Source of the DNA: Deinococcus sp.
GTDB taxonomy: Bacteria; Deinococcota; Deinococci; Deinococcales; Deinococcaceae
DNA: 36,146 nucleotides
NCBI GenBank assembly: GCA_018260275.1
Contig: JAGLBK010000004.1
Span: forward strand, 1 to 36,146
Direction of reading: 5' to 3'
The position numbers and the translations under genes were made by a program. The notes under the pieces were generated by a model. The model saw only the letters and a list, made by a program, of their open reading frames with translations. It searched no databases and had not been told where the DNA came from. Below are positions 8,409 to 17,473 of this stretch, piece by piece. Within the stretch, counting starts at the first letter, position 1; the number at the start of each line of letters is the position of its first letter.

Positions 8409-9950
8409 TTAGAAAAAGCCCAGCTTCTGGGGGCTGTAGCTGACCAGCATGTTCTTGGTCTGCTGGTAATGATCCAGCATCATGCGGTGATTTTCGCGCC
8501 CGATGCCCGACTGCTTGTAGCCGCCGAACGCCGCGTGCGCCGGGTAAGCGTGGTAGCAGTTGGTCCAGACCCGCCCGGCCTGAATGCCGCGTCCGAAGCG
8601 GTACGCCTGATTGATGTCACGCGTCCAGATGCCCGCCCCGAGGCCGTACAGGCTGTCGTTGGCGAGGGCCAGCGCTTCGGCGTCGTCCTTGAAGGTCGTG
8701 ACGGACAGCACCGGTCCGAAGATTTCCTCCTGAAAAATCCGCATCTTGTTGTTGCCCGCGAACACCGTCGGGGTCACGTAGTATCCGCCTGCCAGGTCGC
8801 CTTCCAGTTTGGCCTGGTGGCCCCCAGTCAGCACCTGCGCCCCTTCCTGACGGCCAATATCTAAGTAAGACAGGATCTTTTCCAGCTGGTCGTTGCTGGC
8901 CTGGGCGCCGATCATGGTGCTGGGGTCCAGCGGATTGCCCTGTTTGATGGCCTCGACCCGCTTAATGGCCCGTTCCATAAAGCGCTCGTAGACCGACTCG
9001 TGGACCAGGGCGCGGCTGGGGCAGGTGCAGATTTCGCCCTGATTGAGCGCGAACATGGTAAAGCCTTCCAGCGCCTTGTCCAGAAAGTCGTCGTCCTGAT
9101 CCATCACATTGGCAAAGAAGATGTTGGGGCTTTTGCCGCCCAGTTCCAACGTGACGGGAATGATGTTTTCCGAGGCGTACTGCATGATCAGGCGCCCGGT
9201 GGTCGTTTCGCCCGTGAACGCGATTTTGGCGATGCGGGGGCTGCTTGCCAGCGGTTTGCCCGCCTCCAGACCAAAGCCGTTGACCACGTTAATGACCCCA
9301 CCGGGCAGCAGATCGGCGATCAGTTCCATGAGGACCAGCAGTGAAGTGGGCGTCTGTTCGGCGGGTTTAATGACCACGCAGTTGCCAGCCGCCAGTGCCG
9401 GGGCCAGCTTCCAGACCGCCATCAGAATCGGGAAATTCCAGGGGATGATCTGCCCGACCACCCCGAGCGGCTCGTGGAAGTGGTAGGCGACGGTGTCGTT
9501 GTCAATCTGGCTGATGCCGCCCTCCTGCGCCCGGATGCAGCCCGCGAAGTACCGGAAGTGGTCGATGGCCAGCGGCAGGTCGGCGGCCATCGTTTCGCGG
9601 ATGGGCTTGCCGTTGTCCCAGGTCTCGACAATCGCCAGCATCTCAAGGTTTTGCTCGATGCGGTCGGCGATTTTCAGCAGAATGTTGCTCCGCTCGGTGA
9701 CACTGGTGCGGCCCCACGATTCACGGACGGCGTGCGCGGCGTCGAGCGCCAGTTCGATGTCCTCCGCCGTCGAGCGGGCCACGCGGGTAAAGACCTGACC
9801 GGTCACGGGGGTGACGTTGTCGAAATACTGTCCCTTAACCGGGGCCACCCACTTGCCGCCAATGAAATTCTCGTACTGGGCCTTGAACTGCACCTTGCTG
9901 CCGGGCTGATTGGGCTGAACGAATACCTGTGGGCGATCCTGTACTGTCAT
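8409..9950 (-). CDS. NAD-dependent aldehyde dehydrogenase (ExaC/AcoD/AldB type)
   Basis: A 513-residue soluble aldehyde dehydrogenase that oxidises acetaldehyde-like aldehydes to acids with NAD(P)+. It shows PWNFP with oxyanion-hole N172, cofactor lysine K195 in VIKPAEQT, catalytic base E269 in LELGGKSPN, and nucleophile C308 in [11 protein letters not shown]. The second cysteine (C310) two residues later is typical of the ExaC/AldB subgroup. It is full length. A strong ribosome-binding site (ggagg, about 9957-9961 on the minus strand) precedes the ATG at 9950. It forms a two-gene operon with DUF779, an arrangement common for this subgroup and usually linked to ethanol or aldehyde detoxification. 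Confidence 0.95.
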   Translation of the reverse strand: MTVQDRPQVFVQPNQPGSKVQFKAQYENFIGGKWVAPVKGQYFDNVTPVTGQVFTRVARSTAEDIELALDAAHAVRESWGRTSVTERSNILLKIADRIEQNLEMLAIVETWDNGKPIRETMAADLPLAIDHFRYFAGCIRAQEGGISQIDNDTVAYHFHEPLGVVGQIIPWNFPILMAVWKLAPALAAGNCVVIKPAEQTPTSLLVLMELIADLLPGGVINVVNGFGLEAGKPLASSPRIAKIAFTGETTTGRLIMQYASENIIPVTLELGGKSPNIFFANVMDQDDDFLDKALEGFTMFALNQGEICTCPSRALVHESVYERFMERAIKRVEAIKQGNPLDPSTMIGAQASNDQLEKILSYLDIGRQEGAQVLTGGHQAKLEGDLAGGYYVTPTVFAGNNKMRIFQEEIFGPVLSVTTFKDDAEALALANDSLYGLGAGIWTRDINQAYRFGRGIQAGRVWTNCYHAYPAHAAFGGYKQSGIGRENHRMMLDHYQQTKNMLVSYSPQKLGFF

Positions 9951-10144
9951 ATCTACCTCCCTGGATTGTTGTTGTGGGTGGTAAAAGTGTACCTCTTCTC
10001 CGGGTTGTGGGGGCGATTGGGCTAGTTACTGGGCTAGCTCTCTTGCCCGTCTTTCTTCCAGCAACTGCACCGCCGGAACTCTTTACGGAAAGCCCATTGC
10101 ATTAACCTTTTCCAGCATGGAAACTGACTTATGAAGGGACCCAG

Positions 10145-10582
10145 ATGAAGGCACCCAGAGAAATGGACCGACAGATTATTCTGGATCATCACCGCCGCCC
10201 GAGGCATTTTGGTGTTCTGCCGGAGGCCAACCGGGTCGGCGCGGGCCATAACCCGGTCTGCGGCGATGAAGTGCAGGTGATGCTCAGGGTCAACGGGAAC
10301 GTCATAGAGCAGGCCGGATTTACGGCGAAGGGCTGCGCCATCTCGGTCGCCAGTGCCAGCCTGATGACCAGTTTGATGCAGGGAAAAACGCTGGCGGAGG
10401 CGCGGGACCTGGCCGCAAAGTTCAGCACCATGATGCAGACGGGAGAGGCGCCCGCCGAACTGGGTGAAAGTGCCGCCTTGCAGGGAGTCCATACCCTGCA
10501 CACGCGCGTGAAGTGCGCGTCTCTGGCCTGGAAGACCCTGGAAAGCCTGCTCGAAAAAGGGACCACCCAGGCTGAAGCCTGA
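10145..10582 (+). CDS. sufU: Iron-sulfur cluster assembly protein SufU
   Basis: A 145-residue SufU/NifU-N-type protein. In Gram-positive-type SUF systems SufU is a zinc-dependent sulfurtransferase that takes sulfur from SufS. The ligands are visible: C39 and D41 in NPVCGDEV, C64 in GCAISVASASLM and C124 in RVKCASLAW. The roughly 20-residue insertion before the third cysteine (residues 90-115) separates SufU from IscU. No other suf gene is adjacent, which is unusual, so sufS and sufBCD must be elsewhere. The start at 10145 has only a weak upstream purine run. A downstream ATG at 10163 would remove six residues without loss of motifs. Confidence 0.92.
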   Translation: MKAPREMDRQIILDHHRRPRHFGVLPEANRVGAGHNPVCGDEVQVMLRVNGNVIEQAGFTAKGCAISVASASLMTSLMQGKTLAEARDLAAKFSTMMQTGEAPAELGESAALQGVHTLHTRVKCASLAWKTLESLLEKGTTQAEA

Positions 10583-10619
10583 GCAGCCCTCTGTAAGAAA
10601 CGTAAGCCCCAGCAGATGC

Positions 10620-12185
10620 CTATTTTTTGCCGACAGAAACCTGATTGTACGGCTCGCTGCTCAGCGGGCTGAGGACCCAGCCTTTGACATAGCTGCGGGC
10701 GGCGGCCACCGACTGGCTGTGGACCAGCGGAATGCGGTAGCCCGCCGCGTAGGTCAGCTCATGCACCTGCGCGTAGGCTCTGGCGCGGTCTTCACGGGTC
10801 AGGCCTGCGCGGGCCTGCTCCAGCAGCTGGCCGACCTGGGGCGCGTCCCAGCCGATATCTATGGTGGAGGTCGGATTGTACAGCGCACCGTAGAAGTAGT
10901 CCGGGTCGCCGTAATCGCCGATCAGACCAATCTGGAACATATCGAGTCGGCCCGCGAACAGGTCGTCGAGGTATTTGGCCCAGTCCTCGGTTTTCAGGTT
11001 GACCTTGATCCCAATGTCGGCCAGGTCGGCGGCCATGGCCTCGGCGGTCGCTTTGGGCTGCGGGAAGTAACTGCGCGTAATGGGCATGTACCAGAAGTCG
11101 ATGGTAAAACCGTTCGGATAACCGGCCTCCGCCAGAAGTTTTCTGGCCGCGGCGGGGTCGTAGCGGTAATCGCCGGGCACCTGTTTGCTGGTGGCCCAGC
11201 CCAGGACAGGCGGCACGATGCTGGCATCTGTGGTGCCCAGACCGTACCAGAAGTTGTCCACGATGGCCTTACGGTTAAACGCCAGGCTGATGGCGCGGCG
11301 CACCTTCTCGTTTTTAAGATACGTATTGCGGCTATTCAGGCCGAGATAACCCAGGTTAAAACTGGGCCGCCGGTACAGCTTCAGATTTCTGTCGGCTTCG
11401 ATGGTTTTCATATCGTCGGGTTGCAGGTCGCTGGCAATGTCCACGTTCCCGGCTTTCAACTCGTTGAGGCGCTGGCTAGGGTCCTTGATGGGCCGGATGA
11501 TCAGTCGGTCCACCTGGGCGCGGCTTCCCCAGTACTGGCGGTTGGCGCTCAGGATTACGCGTTCGCCGCTGGTCCAGCTGCTGAACACGAAAGGGCCGGT
11601 GCCGACGGCTGTCCCGGCGGGAGTGCCGTATTCTTCGCCCTGCTGTTTGACGGCGGTGGGACTGGCGATACCCCAGTAAGACGCGCTCATCTGCACGGGG
11701 AATACGGTATTGGGCCGCGTCAGATCGACCCGCACGGTAAAGTCGTTGACCTTGACGATATTTTTGATGATGGCGGTCTTGTCGCCTTTGAACCCGCCGA
11801 GCAGGTCGGTCATGATGCTGAAGACCCGCCCGTTGCCGTTCGGATCGCTCCTGTCCCACCAGCGGCGCAGATTGAACACGGCGGCGTCGGCATTGAAGGG
11901 AGTGCCGTCGTGAAATTTGACGTTGTGGCGCAGGTAAAAGGTCCAGCTGGTCGCGTCTGCATTGGGTTTCCAGCTGGTCGCCAGACCGGGGGCTAGCTCG
12001 GTCGAGCCGGGCTTGACATTGATCAGGCGGTCATAGATCTGCCGCTGCACCAGCATGGACACCGAATCGTGCGCGTTGCCGGATTCCAGCGAAACAGGTT
12101 CGCCGCTTCCGGCGACGACCAGGGTGCCCGCCGCCGCAGCGTTGGAGCAGAGAAGGGCCGCCAGCAGAATGTATGTTTTTTTCAT
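10620..12185 (-). CDS. Peptide/nickel-type ABC transporter substrate-binding protein
   Basis: A 521-residue periplasmic binding protein of SBP family 5 (DppA/OppA type). It has an N-terminal signal peptide (MKKTYILLAALLCSNAAAAG, cleavage near 19-20, no lipobox). The family signatures are LAPGLATSW, the FHDGTPFNADAAVFNLRRW block and the VGTGPF segment. It would deliver peptides or similar solutes to an ABC permease. No DppBCDF-type genes are in the window, so it is an orphan that must work with a transporter encoded elsewhere. An agagg ribosome-binding site lies about 8 bp before the ATG. It is transcribed divergently from the DUF1684 gene, with a 73-bp shared promoter region, and convergently with sufU. 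Confidence 0.9.
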   Translation of the reverse strand: MKKTYILLAALLCSNAAAAGTLVVAGSGEPVSLESGNAHDSVSMLVQRQIYDRLINVKPGSTELAPGLATSWKPNADATSWTFYLRHNVKFHDGTPFNADAAVFNLRRWWDRSDPNGNGRVFSIMTDLLGGFKGDKTAIIKNIVKVNDFTVRVDLTRPNTVFPVQMSASYWGIASPTAVKQQGEEYGTPAGTAVGTGPFVFSSWTSGERVILSANRQYWGSRAQVDRLIIRPIKDPSQRLNELKAGNVDIASDLQPDDMKTIEADRNLKLYRRPSFNLGYLGLNSRNTYLKNEKVRRAISLAFNRKAIVDNFWYGLGTTDASIVPPVLGWATSKQVPGDYRYDPAAARKLLAEAGYPNGFTIDFWYMPITRSYFPQPKATAEAMAADLADIGIKVNLKTEDWAKYLDDLFAGRLDMFQIGLIGDYGDPDYFYGALYNPTSTIDIGWDAPQVGQLLEQARAGLTREDRARAYAQVHELTYAAGYRIPLVHSQSVAAARSYVKGWVLSPLSSEPYNQVSVGKK

Positions 12186-12221
12186 TGAAAACCTCTGGGG
12201 ATTAGAAAAGTGCTGTGAGAG

Positions 12222-12258
12222 TTGGGAGAGGGCATGGTCCGGGGTCTATAGTCTGGAC
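12222..12258 (+). promoter_or_regulatory. Leaderless promoter for the DUF1684 gene
   Basis: A -10 box TATAGT (12247-12252) lies 6 nt before ATG 12259, so transcription would start at or next to the start codon. A loose -35 match ttggga is at 12222-12227 with 19-bp spacing. No Shine-Dalgarno sequence is present. This is the leaderless arrangement common in Deinococcus. Confidence 0.5.
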
Positions 12259-12894
12259 ATGACCGGGATGAGAGACGCTGCGCCCCACTTCAGCTCGGGC
12301 TGGGCCGAATTACTCGACTGGCGGCGTCAGATGGTTCACCTGTACGCTCAGGTCAGGGCACTGTACCGCGAAGATCCGCGTGAGGCCCAGCGAATCTGGC
12401 GTGCCGGGCGCGACCGGCTGTTCGGGCAGCACCCCCAATCGCCACTGACCCCGGAGGCGCGGGACAGCTTCGCGGGCCTGCCTTACTGGTCTTACGACCC
12501 CGCGTTTGTCTTTGAGGCCGAAATCGAGCCGCGCCCCGAGGTGAGGCTGATCGTGCCGTCTTCCACTGGGCAGGAGATGCCGCTGGTCCGTTTCGGGGCG
12601 GTGGAGCTGCCGGGCTTTACCCTCGACGTGTACTGGATCGATGTCTACGGCGGTGGCCTGTTCATTCCGTTCCGCGACGCCACTGCTGGCACCGAAAGTT
12701 ACGGCGGCGGGCGCTACCTGCTCGATACGGTCAAGGGGGCCGACCTGGGCGCGGACGCGGGCGGCAGGCTGCTGTTCGACTTCAACTTCGCCTACCACCC
12801 GTCGTGCTTCTATAACTCGCGCTGGAGCTGCCCGCTGGCGCCTCCGGCTAATGTCACGGCGCTGGCTGTGCGGGCAGGCGAGAGGGCGCAGTAG
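12259..12894 (+). CDS. DUF1684 family protein
   Basis: A 211-residue DUF1684 protein of unknown function. The family hallmarks are the YGGGRYLLD segment and the C-terminal FDFNFAYHPSCFYNSRWSCPLAPP block, whose two cysteines and Cys-Pro-Leu-x-Pro-Pro motif are conserved, followed by a terminal AGE. The N-terminus contains an SGWAELLDWRRQM helix. The frame is open further upstream, but ATG 12259 fits the leaderless promoter and the family start. No signal peptide is seen. It is convergent with the Gfo/Idh/MocA gene, with stops 16 bp apart. Confidence 0.85.
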   Translation: MTGMRDAAPHFSSGWAELLDWRRQMVHLYAQVRALYREDPREAQRIWRAGRDRLFGQHPQSPLTPEARDSFAGLPYWSYDPAFVFEAEIEPRPEVRLIVPSSTGQEMPLVRFGAVELPGFTLDVYWIDVYGGGLFIPFRDATAGTESYGGGRYLLDTVKGADLGADAGGRLLFDFNFAYHPSCFYNSRWSCPLAPPANVTALAVRAGERAQ

Positions 12895-12909
12895 TTTATT
12901 GCTGGGCGT

Positions 12910-14031
12910 TTATTTCCGGGGCAACTGCGGCTTATGTTCGCCGCGTGAAGCGTCCGGTTTCCTGACCGGCTTCAGTTCGACGCGTTTGCCGCTGCGAATG
13001 CTCTCGTAAATGGCGTCCATGACGATGTGGTCGGCCACGCCTTCCTCGCCGGGCGTCCAGGGCTGCTGACCCCCGCGAATGCACTGGGCAAAATGGTCGA
13101 ACTCCAGCGTGAACTGGTCATATTCCGGAAAACTGGGGCTGAATTCACCCTGGTCGTCGGTGATTTTGACCTTCAGGCCGTCGTAGGGAAAGGCCGGGTC
13201 CATCAGGAGTGCGCCCTCTTCACCCAGCACGCGCAGGGTGCCGGTTTTCATCGCGCCGTAGCTGGTCAGCACGTTGGCGATGACGCCGCCGGGAAAGCCG
13301 AGCATGGCACTGACCGATTCCTCGACTTCCTTGAAGCGCGGGTCGCCCTTGGGCTGGTGCTGCGCGGCGAAGACCCATTCGGGTTCCTGCCCCAGCACGA
13401 AGCGCAGAATGTTGACCGAATAGATGCCCACATCGGGCAGCGGGCCGCCCCCGGCCAGGTCTTTTTTAAGACGCCAGGCTTCGGGATCGTCCTGCACCTG
13501 CACATGCATGCTGTCGAGCAGCTTGATCTTGCCTAGTCTGGCCTGACCGAGTTTGCCGCCCTGCACGGCGTCGCGGGCGGCCCAGTGTTCAGGAGTGTAC
13601 TGGCAGCGGTAAGCCGTCATCAGCAGGACCCCGGCCTTTTTGCAGGCGTCGACCATCGCCTGGGCATCCTCGGCGTTCATCCCCAGCGGTTTTTCACACA
13701 GGACATGCTTGCCGATCCTGGCGGCGCGTTCGACGTATTCGCGGTGCAGGGCATTGGGCAGCACGATATAGACCGCCTCCACGTCCTCACGCCCGGCCAG
13801 CTCCTCGAACTGTTCGTAGTTGTACACGTCATTTTCGGTGAGGTCGAACGCCCTGGCAAAAGCGTTGCCTTTGTTTTCCTCACTGGTCACCAGGGCAGCT
13901 ATGTAGCTGTGCTCGCTGGTACGGACTGCCGGAATCAGCTCCTCGGCGCTCAGTTTGCCGATACCCACGATGGCGTAACCGACGCGCTTGTGTTCGGACT
14001 CGGGTTTGGGGATATGGGGTTTAAGTGGCAT
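12910..14031 (-). CDS. Gfo/Idh/MocA family NAD(P)-dependent oxidoreductase
   Basis: A 373-residue two-domain oxidoreductase. The Rossmann motif is in GYAIVGIGKLS (18-28). The family signature EKPLG holds the catalytic lysine, and the C-terminal domain (from about 135) begins with AYRCQYTPEH and contains the GGGPLPDVGIYSVN segment. It most resembles the glucose-fructose oxidoreductase-like branch acting on sugars or sugar derivatives. The substrate is not determinable. There is no Tat signal, so it is cytoplasmic. It appears leaderless. It lies next to, and diverges from, the galactoside operon regulator, so a role in sugar metabolism is plausible but unproven. Confidence 0.9.
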   Translation of the reverse strand: MPLKPHIPKPESEHKRVGYAIVGIGKLSAEELIPAVRTSEHSYIAALVTSEENKGNAFARAFDLTENDVYNYEQFEELAGREDVEAVYIVLPNALHREYVERAARIGKHVLCEKPLGMNAEDAQAMVDACKKAGVLLMTAYRCQYTPEHWAARDAVQGGKLGQARLGKIKLLDSMHVQVQDDPEAWRLKKDLAGGGPLPDVGIYSVNILRFVLGQEPEWVFAAQHQPKGDPRFKEVEESVSAMLGFPGGVIANVLTSYGAMKTGTLRVLGEEGALLMDPAFPYDGLKVKITDDQGEFSPSFPEYDQFTLEFDHFAQCIRGGQQPWTPGEEGVADHIVMDAIYESIRSGKRVELKPVRKPDASRGEHKPQLPRK

Positions 14032-14037
14032 AAGTCC

Positions 14038-14043
14038 AGCCTA
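14038..14043 (-). promoter_or_regulatory. -10 box of a leaderless promoter (Gfo/Idh/MocA gene)
   Basis: On the minus strand TAGGCT (TANNNT) is followed by 6 nt and then the ATG at 14031. No Shine-Dalgarno sequence lies between, so the message is predicted to be leaderless. Confidence 0.5.
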
Positions 14044-14184
14044 TTCTTTCTGCGGAGCGTGGAAAGCGAAAGTAACTGACTTTACGGTTGCGTCTGGTGC
14101 AGGCTTCTTGCTCTTTAGGCGCTCTTTATCTCCATTGATTGGGACTCCGGCTGGGTAGTTGCCGATCACTGAATCGCCACTGCG

Positions 14185-14214
14185 GCACAGTACAACCGAG
14201 CACAGTACAACCGA
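14185..14214. repeat. Perfect tandem 15-bp repeat, candidate operator
   Basis: The unit gcacagtacaaccga occurs twice head to tail with no gap (14185-14199 and 14200-14214). It lies in the 318-bp region between the divergent Gfo/Idh/MocA and DeoR genes, about 70 bp upstream of the DeoR -35 box. DeoR-type repressors often bind direct repeats, so autoregulation is plausible. The rest of the gap shows only the promoter listed separately. Confidence 0.5.
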
Positions 14215-14281
14215 AAAGTCCTAGGAAAAGGTGCCGATGATGGTGCTGGCAGGAGCCAGTAACGCTTGTCCTGACCAGCAG

Positions 14282-14311
14282 TTGACAGTCGAACACGTCA
14301 GAACGTAAGCT
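14282..14311 (+). promoter_or_regulatory. Sigma-70-type promoter for the galactoside operon
   Basis: TTGACA (14282-14287), an 18-bp spacer and TAAGCT (14306-14311, TANNNT) form the best promoter match in the window. Transcription would begin near 14318, giving a leader of about 30 nt that contains the aggtgg ribosome-binding site at 14337-14342. Confidence 0.6.
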
Positions 14312-14349
14312 ACGAAAGTACCAAAATTCAGGATTCAGGTGGTTTTAAG

Positions 14350-15120
14350 CTGCATACCCGGCATGGTGAAATCATTTCTCTCGTTCAGCGGCATGGCGAG
14401 ATTCCGGTTTCGGAACTTTCAAAACTTTTAGGGGTTTCGGAGGTGACGGTTCGCAGTGATCTCAATGTGCTGGCCCGTGCCGGGCAGGTGCGCCGGACGC
14501 GGGGCAGTGCCCGGCTGCCGCTGGAGGTCTGGAACGAGGCTCCGCTGGAAGAAGCCAGTCTGGAACAGCGCAGCGCCAAACGCCGCATCGGGAAAGCTGC
14601 CGCCGCGCTGATTCAGGATGGCGAGACGGTTTTTCTGGATGTCGGCAGCACCACCACCGAGGTGGCCCGCGCCATTTCGCCCACGCTGCGGCAGGTCACG
14701 GTGGTCACTAACGGCATCAATATCGCGCTGGAGCTGGAAAGGCGGCCCAACATCCGGGTCATCGTGACCGGCGGGACGCTGAGGCCGCTTCAGCACTCGC
14801 TGGTCAGTCCTTACGCGCTGACGCTGCTGCAACACATCCACGCCGACCGCCTCTTTCTGGGCTGCAACGGTGTCGACACGCTTCACGGCGTCACCAACGC
14901 CAACCATGAGGAAGCGGAAGTCAAACGTCTGATGGTCGCTCAGGCCCGCGAGGTCGTGGTGGTGGCCGACCACACCAAGCTGGATCAGGTCAGCCGCGCC
15001 CAAATTGCCCCGCTCAACCGTATCTCTTCACTTATCACCGACCGCGCAGGAACCGGCCCCTCAGCTAAATTGCCCTCAGCCGAACTGATCGCGGCCCTAC
15101 CGAAAGTACAACTCGTTTAG
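14350..15120 (+). CDS. DeoR family transcriptional regulator (CTG start proposed)
   Basis: A DeoR-type repressor with an N-terminal winged helix-turn-helix ([32 protein letters not shown]) and a C-terminal phosphosugar-sensing domain ([32 protein letters not shown]). No ATG, GTG or TTG exists in frame before GTG 14443, and starting there would cut off most of the helix-turn-helix. CTG 14350 follows an aggtgg ribosome-binding site by 7 nt. It gives 256 residues beginning (L/M)[17 protein letters not shown], the usual length and N-terminus for the family. As first gene of the sugar operon it is the likely local repressor, probably released by a phosphorylated sugar. It ends 38 bp before the binding-protein gene. 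Confidence 0.85.
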   Translation: MHTRHGEIISLVQRHGEIPVSELSKLLGVSEVTVRSDLNVLARAGQVRRTRGSARLPLEVWNEAPLEEASLEQRSAKRRIGKAAAALIQDGETVFLDVGSTTTEVARAISPTLRQVTVVTNGINIALELERRPNIRVIVTGGTLRPLQHSLVSPYALTLLQHIHADRLFLGCNGVDTLHGVTNANHEEAEVKRLMVAQAREVVVVADHTKLDQVSRAQIAPLNRISSLITDRAGTGPSAKLPSAELIAALPKVQLV

Positions 15121-15158
15121 CCCGCCCCCTGTTTCCCACTTTCCCACCGGAGGAACCC

Positions 15159-16466
15159 ATGAAAAAACTGCTGTTGACCGTTTCCGCCCTGCTGCTGGCC
15201 TCGACCGCCGCCGCCGCCGACCCCGCCCTGCCCAAAGCGCCTACTGGCAACGTCACCCTGGAAGTCTGGTCGTGGGTGCCGGGCCTCGATAAGACTGTCA
15301 AGGTCTTCGAGAAGCAGTACCCCAACATCAAGGTTCACGTGACCAACCTCGGCGGTGGGCCACAGACCTACACCAAGCTCCAAACCACCCTGAAAGCCGG
15401 AACTGGCGCACCCGACGTGGCGCAGATCGAATACGGCTTCGTGCCCGCGTTCGTCGATACGGGCGGCCTGCTCGACCTGAGCAAAATGGGCGCGAACAAC
15501 TACAAGAAGTACTTTGTGCCGTGGACCTGGGGACAGGTCAGCCCCGACGGCAAGGCGGTCTTTGCCATTCCGCAGGACACCGGCCCCTTTGCGATGGTCT
15601 ACCGTGACGACCTGCTGAAAAAGTACGGCGTGGCCGTGCCCAAGACGTGGGCCGAGTACGCCAAGGCCGCCGCCACCGTGAATACCAAGAGCGGCGGCAA
15701 GGTCAAGCTGGGGAACTTCTACGCCACCTACGCGCCGTGGTTCATGGCTCTGGCCTGGGCCGACGGCGGGCAATTCTTCAAGCGCGACGGCGACAGCTGG
15801 GTGCAGACCCTGAACAACCCCAGCGCCAGGAAGGTACTGAACTACTGGAACGGCCTGATCAAGAAGGGGCAGGTCAGCACCTTGCAGGCCTTTACTGCCG
15901 ACTACTGGAACGCCGCCGGGGCCGGGCAAGTCGCCACCAACATGGAAGCGGCCTGGGGGCCGGGCGGCTACGCGGGCAGCATGAAGGACAAGAGCGCGGG
16001 CAAGTGGCGCGCCGCCGACCTGCCGCAGTGGACAGCGGGCAGCTTCAAGTCGGGTAACTGGGGCGGCAGCAGCAACGTGGTCACGGCTCAGAGCAAGAAC
16101 AAGGAAGCCGCCTACCTGTTTAGCCTGTGGCTGAACCTGTCACAAAACGCCATTACCCAGAACTGGGTCAACGGTGGCCTGTTCCCCGCCAGCGACGCGG
16201 GCCTCGATCTGGCCGTGCTGCACGACAAGACCAAGAACCCCAGCAAGTTCTTCGGGTCGCAGGACATCAGCAGTGTGTATGCCAAGGCCAGCCGCGGCGT
16301 GAACGTGAACTTTCAGTGGGCACCCTGGTTCCCCTTTGCCAACGACAACTTCAACAAGCAGATGGACCTGATGATCAAGGGCAAACTGACCCCCGATCAG
16401 GCGCTCGACGCGTGGCAGGCTGAAACCATGGCCGAGGCCAAGAAGCAGGGCTACACCGTCAAATAA
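15159..16466 (+). CDS. Sugar ABC transporter substrate-binding protein (MalE type)
   Basis: A 435-residue periplasmic binding protein of SBP family 1. The signal peptide [20 protein letters not shown] is cut near residue 20. The mature part starts with [11 protein letters not shown] and contains [25 protein letters not shown], the usual first-lobe signature for carbohydrate-binding proteins. A strong ggagga site precedes the ATG. The neighbours (two MalF/MalG-type permeases, beta- and alpha-galactosidases, galT, galK) suggest galacto-oligosaccharides such as lactose, melibiose or raffinose as ligand, which is inference from context. A strong hairpin follows the stop, as is common after abundant binding-protein genes. 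Confidence 0.93.
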   Translation: MKKLLLTVSALLLASTAAAADPALPKAPTGNVTLEVWSWVPGLDKTVKVFEKQYPNIKVHVTNLGGGPQTYTKLQTTLKAGTGAPDVAQIEYGFVPAFVDTGGLLDLSKMGANNYKKYFVPWTWGQVSPDGKAVFAIPQDTGPFAMVYRDDLLKKYGVAVPKTWAEYAKAAATVNTKSGGKVKLGNFYATYAPWFMALAWADGGQFFKRDGDSWVQTLNNPSARKVLNYWNGLIKKGQVSTLQAFTADYWNAAGAGQVATNMEAAWGPGGYAGSMKDKSAGKWRAADLPQWTAGSFKSGNWGGSSNVVTAQSKNKEAAYLFSLWLNLSQNAITQNWVNGGLFPASDAGLDLAVLHDKTKNPSKFFGSQDISSVYAKASRGVNVNFQWAPWFPFANDNFNKQMDLMIKGKLTPDQALDAWQAETMAEAKKQGYTVK

Positions 16467-16478
16467 GGCTGTTTTCTC

Positions 16479-16513
16479 ACGGGGGCCAGGGTGAATCTTG
16501 CCCCGGCCCCCGT
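16479..16513 (+). promoter_or_regulatory. Intercistronic hairpin after the binding-protein gene
   Basis: acgggggcc (16479-16487) pairs perfectly with ggcccccgt (16505-16513), and inner ggg/ccc extend the stem. No T-run follows, so it is more likely an mRNA-stabilising or attenuating element than a full terminator. This would explain higher binding-protein than permease expression. Confidence 0.65.
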
Positions 16514-16571
16514 TACCTGAAAACCCCGTTTATTGCTGTCTCCACTCCTCTGAAGGAGGTGAACTCCGAGC

Positions 16572-16601
16572 ATGCGTACTCCTGATCTCGGCCCGACATG
16601 A
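16572..16601 (+). CDS. Nine-codon leader ORF coupled to the permease gene
   Basis: The strong ribosome-binding site aaggaggt (16553-16560) is 37 nt from the permease ATG but 11 nt from ATG 16572. That ATG opens a frame MRTPDLGPT whose TGA (16599-16601) overlaps the permease ATG (16598-16600). The permease frame has a stop at 16583 and no other upstream start. Translation of this mini-ORF followed by re-initiation is the simplest way for the permease to use that site. Any function of the peptide is unknown. Confidence 0.45.
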   Translation: MRTPDLGPT

Positions 16602-17473
16602 AAACGCCCAGAGCCGTGCCGTGGCTGTTCCTGTCGCCCTTTTTGCTGCTGTTCAGCGTGTTTTATATCGCGCCCGTGCTGTACGCCGGGTATCTCAGTA
16701 TGTTCATCAAAAAGCGGGCTGGTTTTGGTGCCGCCAAAGAAGTCTTCGGGGGTCTGGAAAACTACCGCCGCGCCTTTCAGGACAGCGATTTTATCCATAG
16801 TCTGCTGAATATCCTGAAATTCGGCGTCGTGCAGATTCCGCTGATGGTTATTCTGGCGACGGCCTTCGCGCTGATTCTGGACTCGCACAAGGGCCGCTTG
16901 CAGGGCTTTTTCCGTACCGCCTTTTACCTGCCCTACACCATTCCCAGCGTGATCGCCGGGCTGCTGTGGGGCTACCTGTACAGCAAAAACCTGTCGCCCT
17001 TCAACCAGATTTCCAAGATGCTGGGCGGCACCGGGGCCGACTTTCTGGGCAGCGACGTGGTGCTCTGGAGCATCGCCAACATCGTGACCTGGACGTGGAC
17101 GGGTTACAACATGATCACGCTGTACGCGGCGCTGCAAAACATTCCCAGCGACCTGTACGAGGCTGCCAGAATCGACGGTGCAGACGGCTGGAAGCTCACG
17201 CGCTACATCAAGCTGCCGCTGCTGGCCCCCAGCCTCGTGCTGGTGCTGATCTTCTCGCTGATCGGCACGATGCAGATTTTTGCCGAGCCGTTCGTGCTGC
17301 GGCCTCTGGGCTACGTGCCCGACAACATTACGCCCAACACCTACCTGTACCTGATCGCCAGCCGGGACGGAAACTTCAGCTACGCCGCCACGCTCGCCAT
17401 TTTGCTGGCGCTGTTCACCTTCGTTCTGAGCGGGATTTTCCTGCGCTTTACCCGTCAGGAGGCCCCCAAATGA
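16598..17473 (+). CDS. Sugar ABC transporter permease (MalF type)
   Basis: A 291-residue integral membrane protein with about six hydrophobic segments, the first at [22 protein letters not shown]. The EAA loop that docks the ATPase is [22 protein letters not shown]. It belongs to the CUT1 family of sugar permeases and pairs with the next gene. The stop overlaps the next start (ATGA at 17470-17473), so the two permeases are translationally coupled. Its own start lacks a close ribosome-binding site (see the leader ORF). No ATPase gene is in the operon, so a shared MsmK/MalK-type ATPase is probable. Confidence 0.93.
   Translation: MKTPRAVPWLFLSPFLLLFSVFYIAPVLYAGYLSMFIKKRAGFGAAKEVFGGLENYRRAFQDSDFIHSLLNILKFGVVQIPLMVILATAFALILDSHKGRLQGFFRTAFYLPYTIPSVIAGLLWGYLYSKNLSPFNQISKMLGGTGADFLGSDVVLWSIANIVTWTWTGYNMITLYAALQNIPSDLYEAARIDGADGWKLTRYIKLPLLAPSLVLVLIFSLIGTMQIFAEPFVLRPLGYVPDNITPNTYLYLIASRDGNFSYAATLAILLALFTFVLSGIFLRFTRQEAPK

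Noticed and set aside
14443..15120. GTG 14443 as the start of the DeoR regulator
   Set aside because: It would remove most of the helix-turn-helix, which is clearly encoded in frame upstream. CTG 14350 with a ribosome-binding site fits better.
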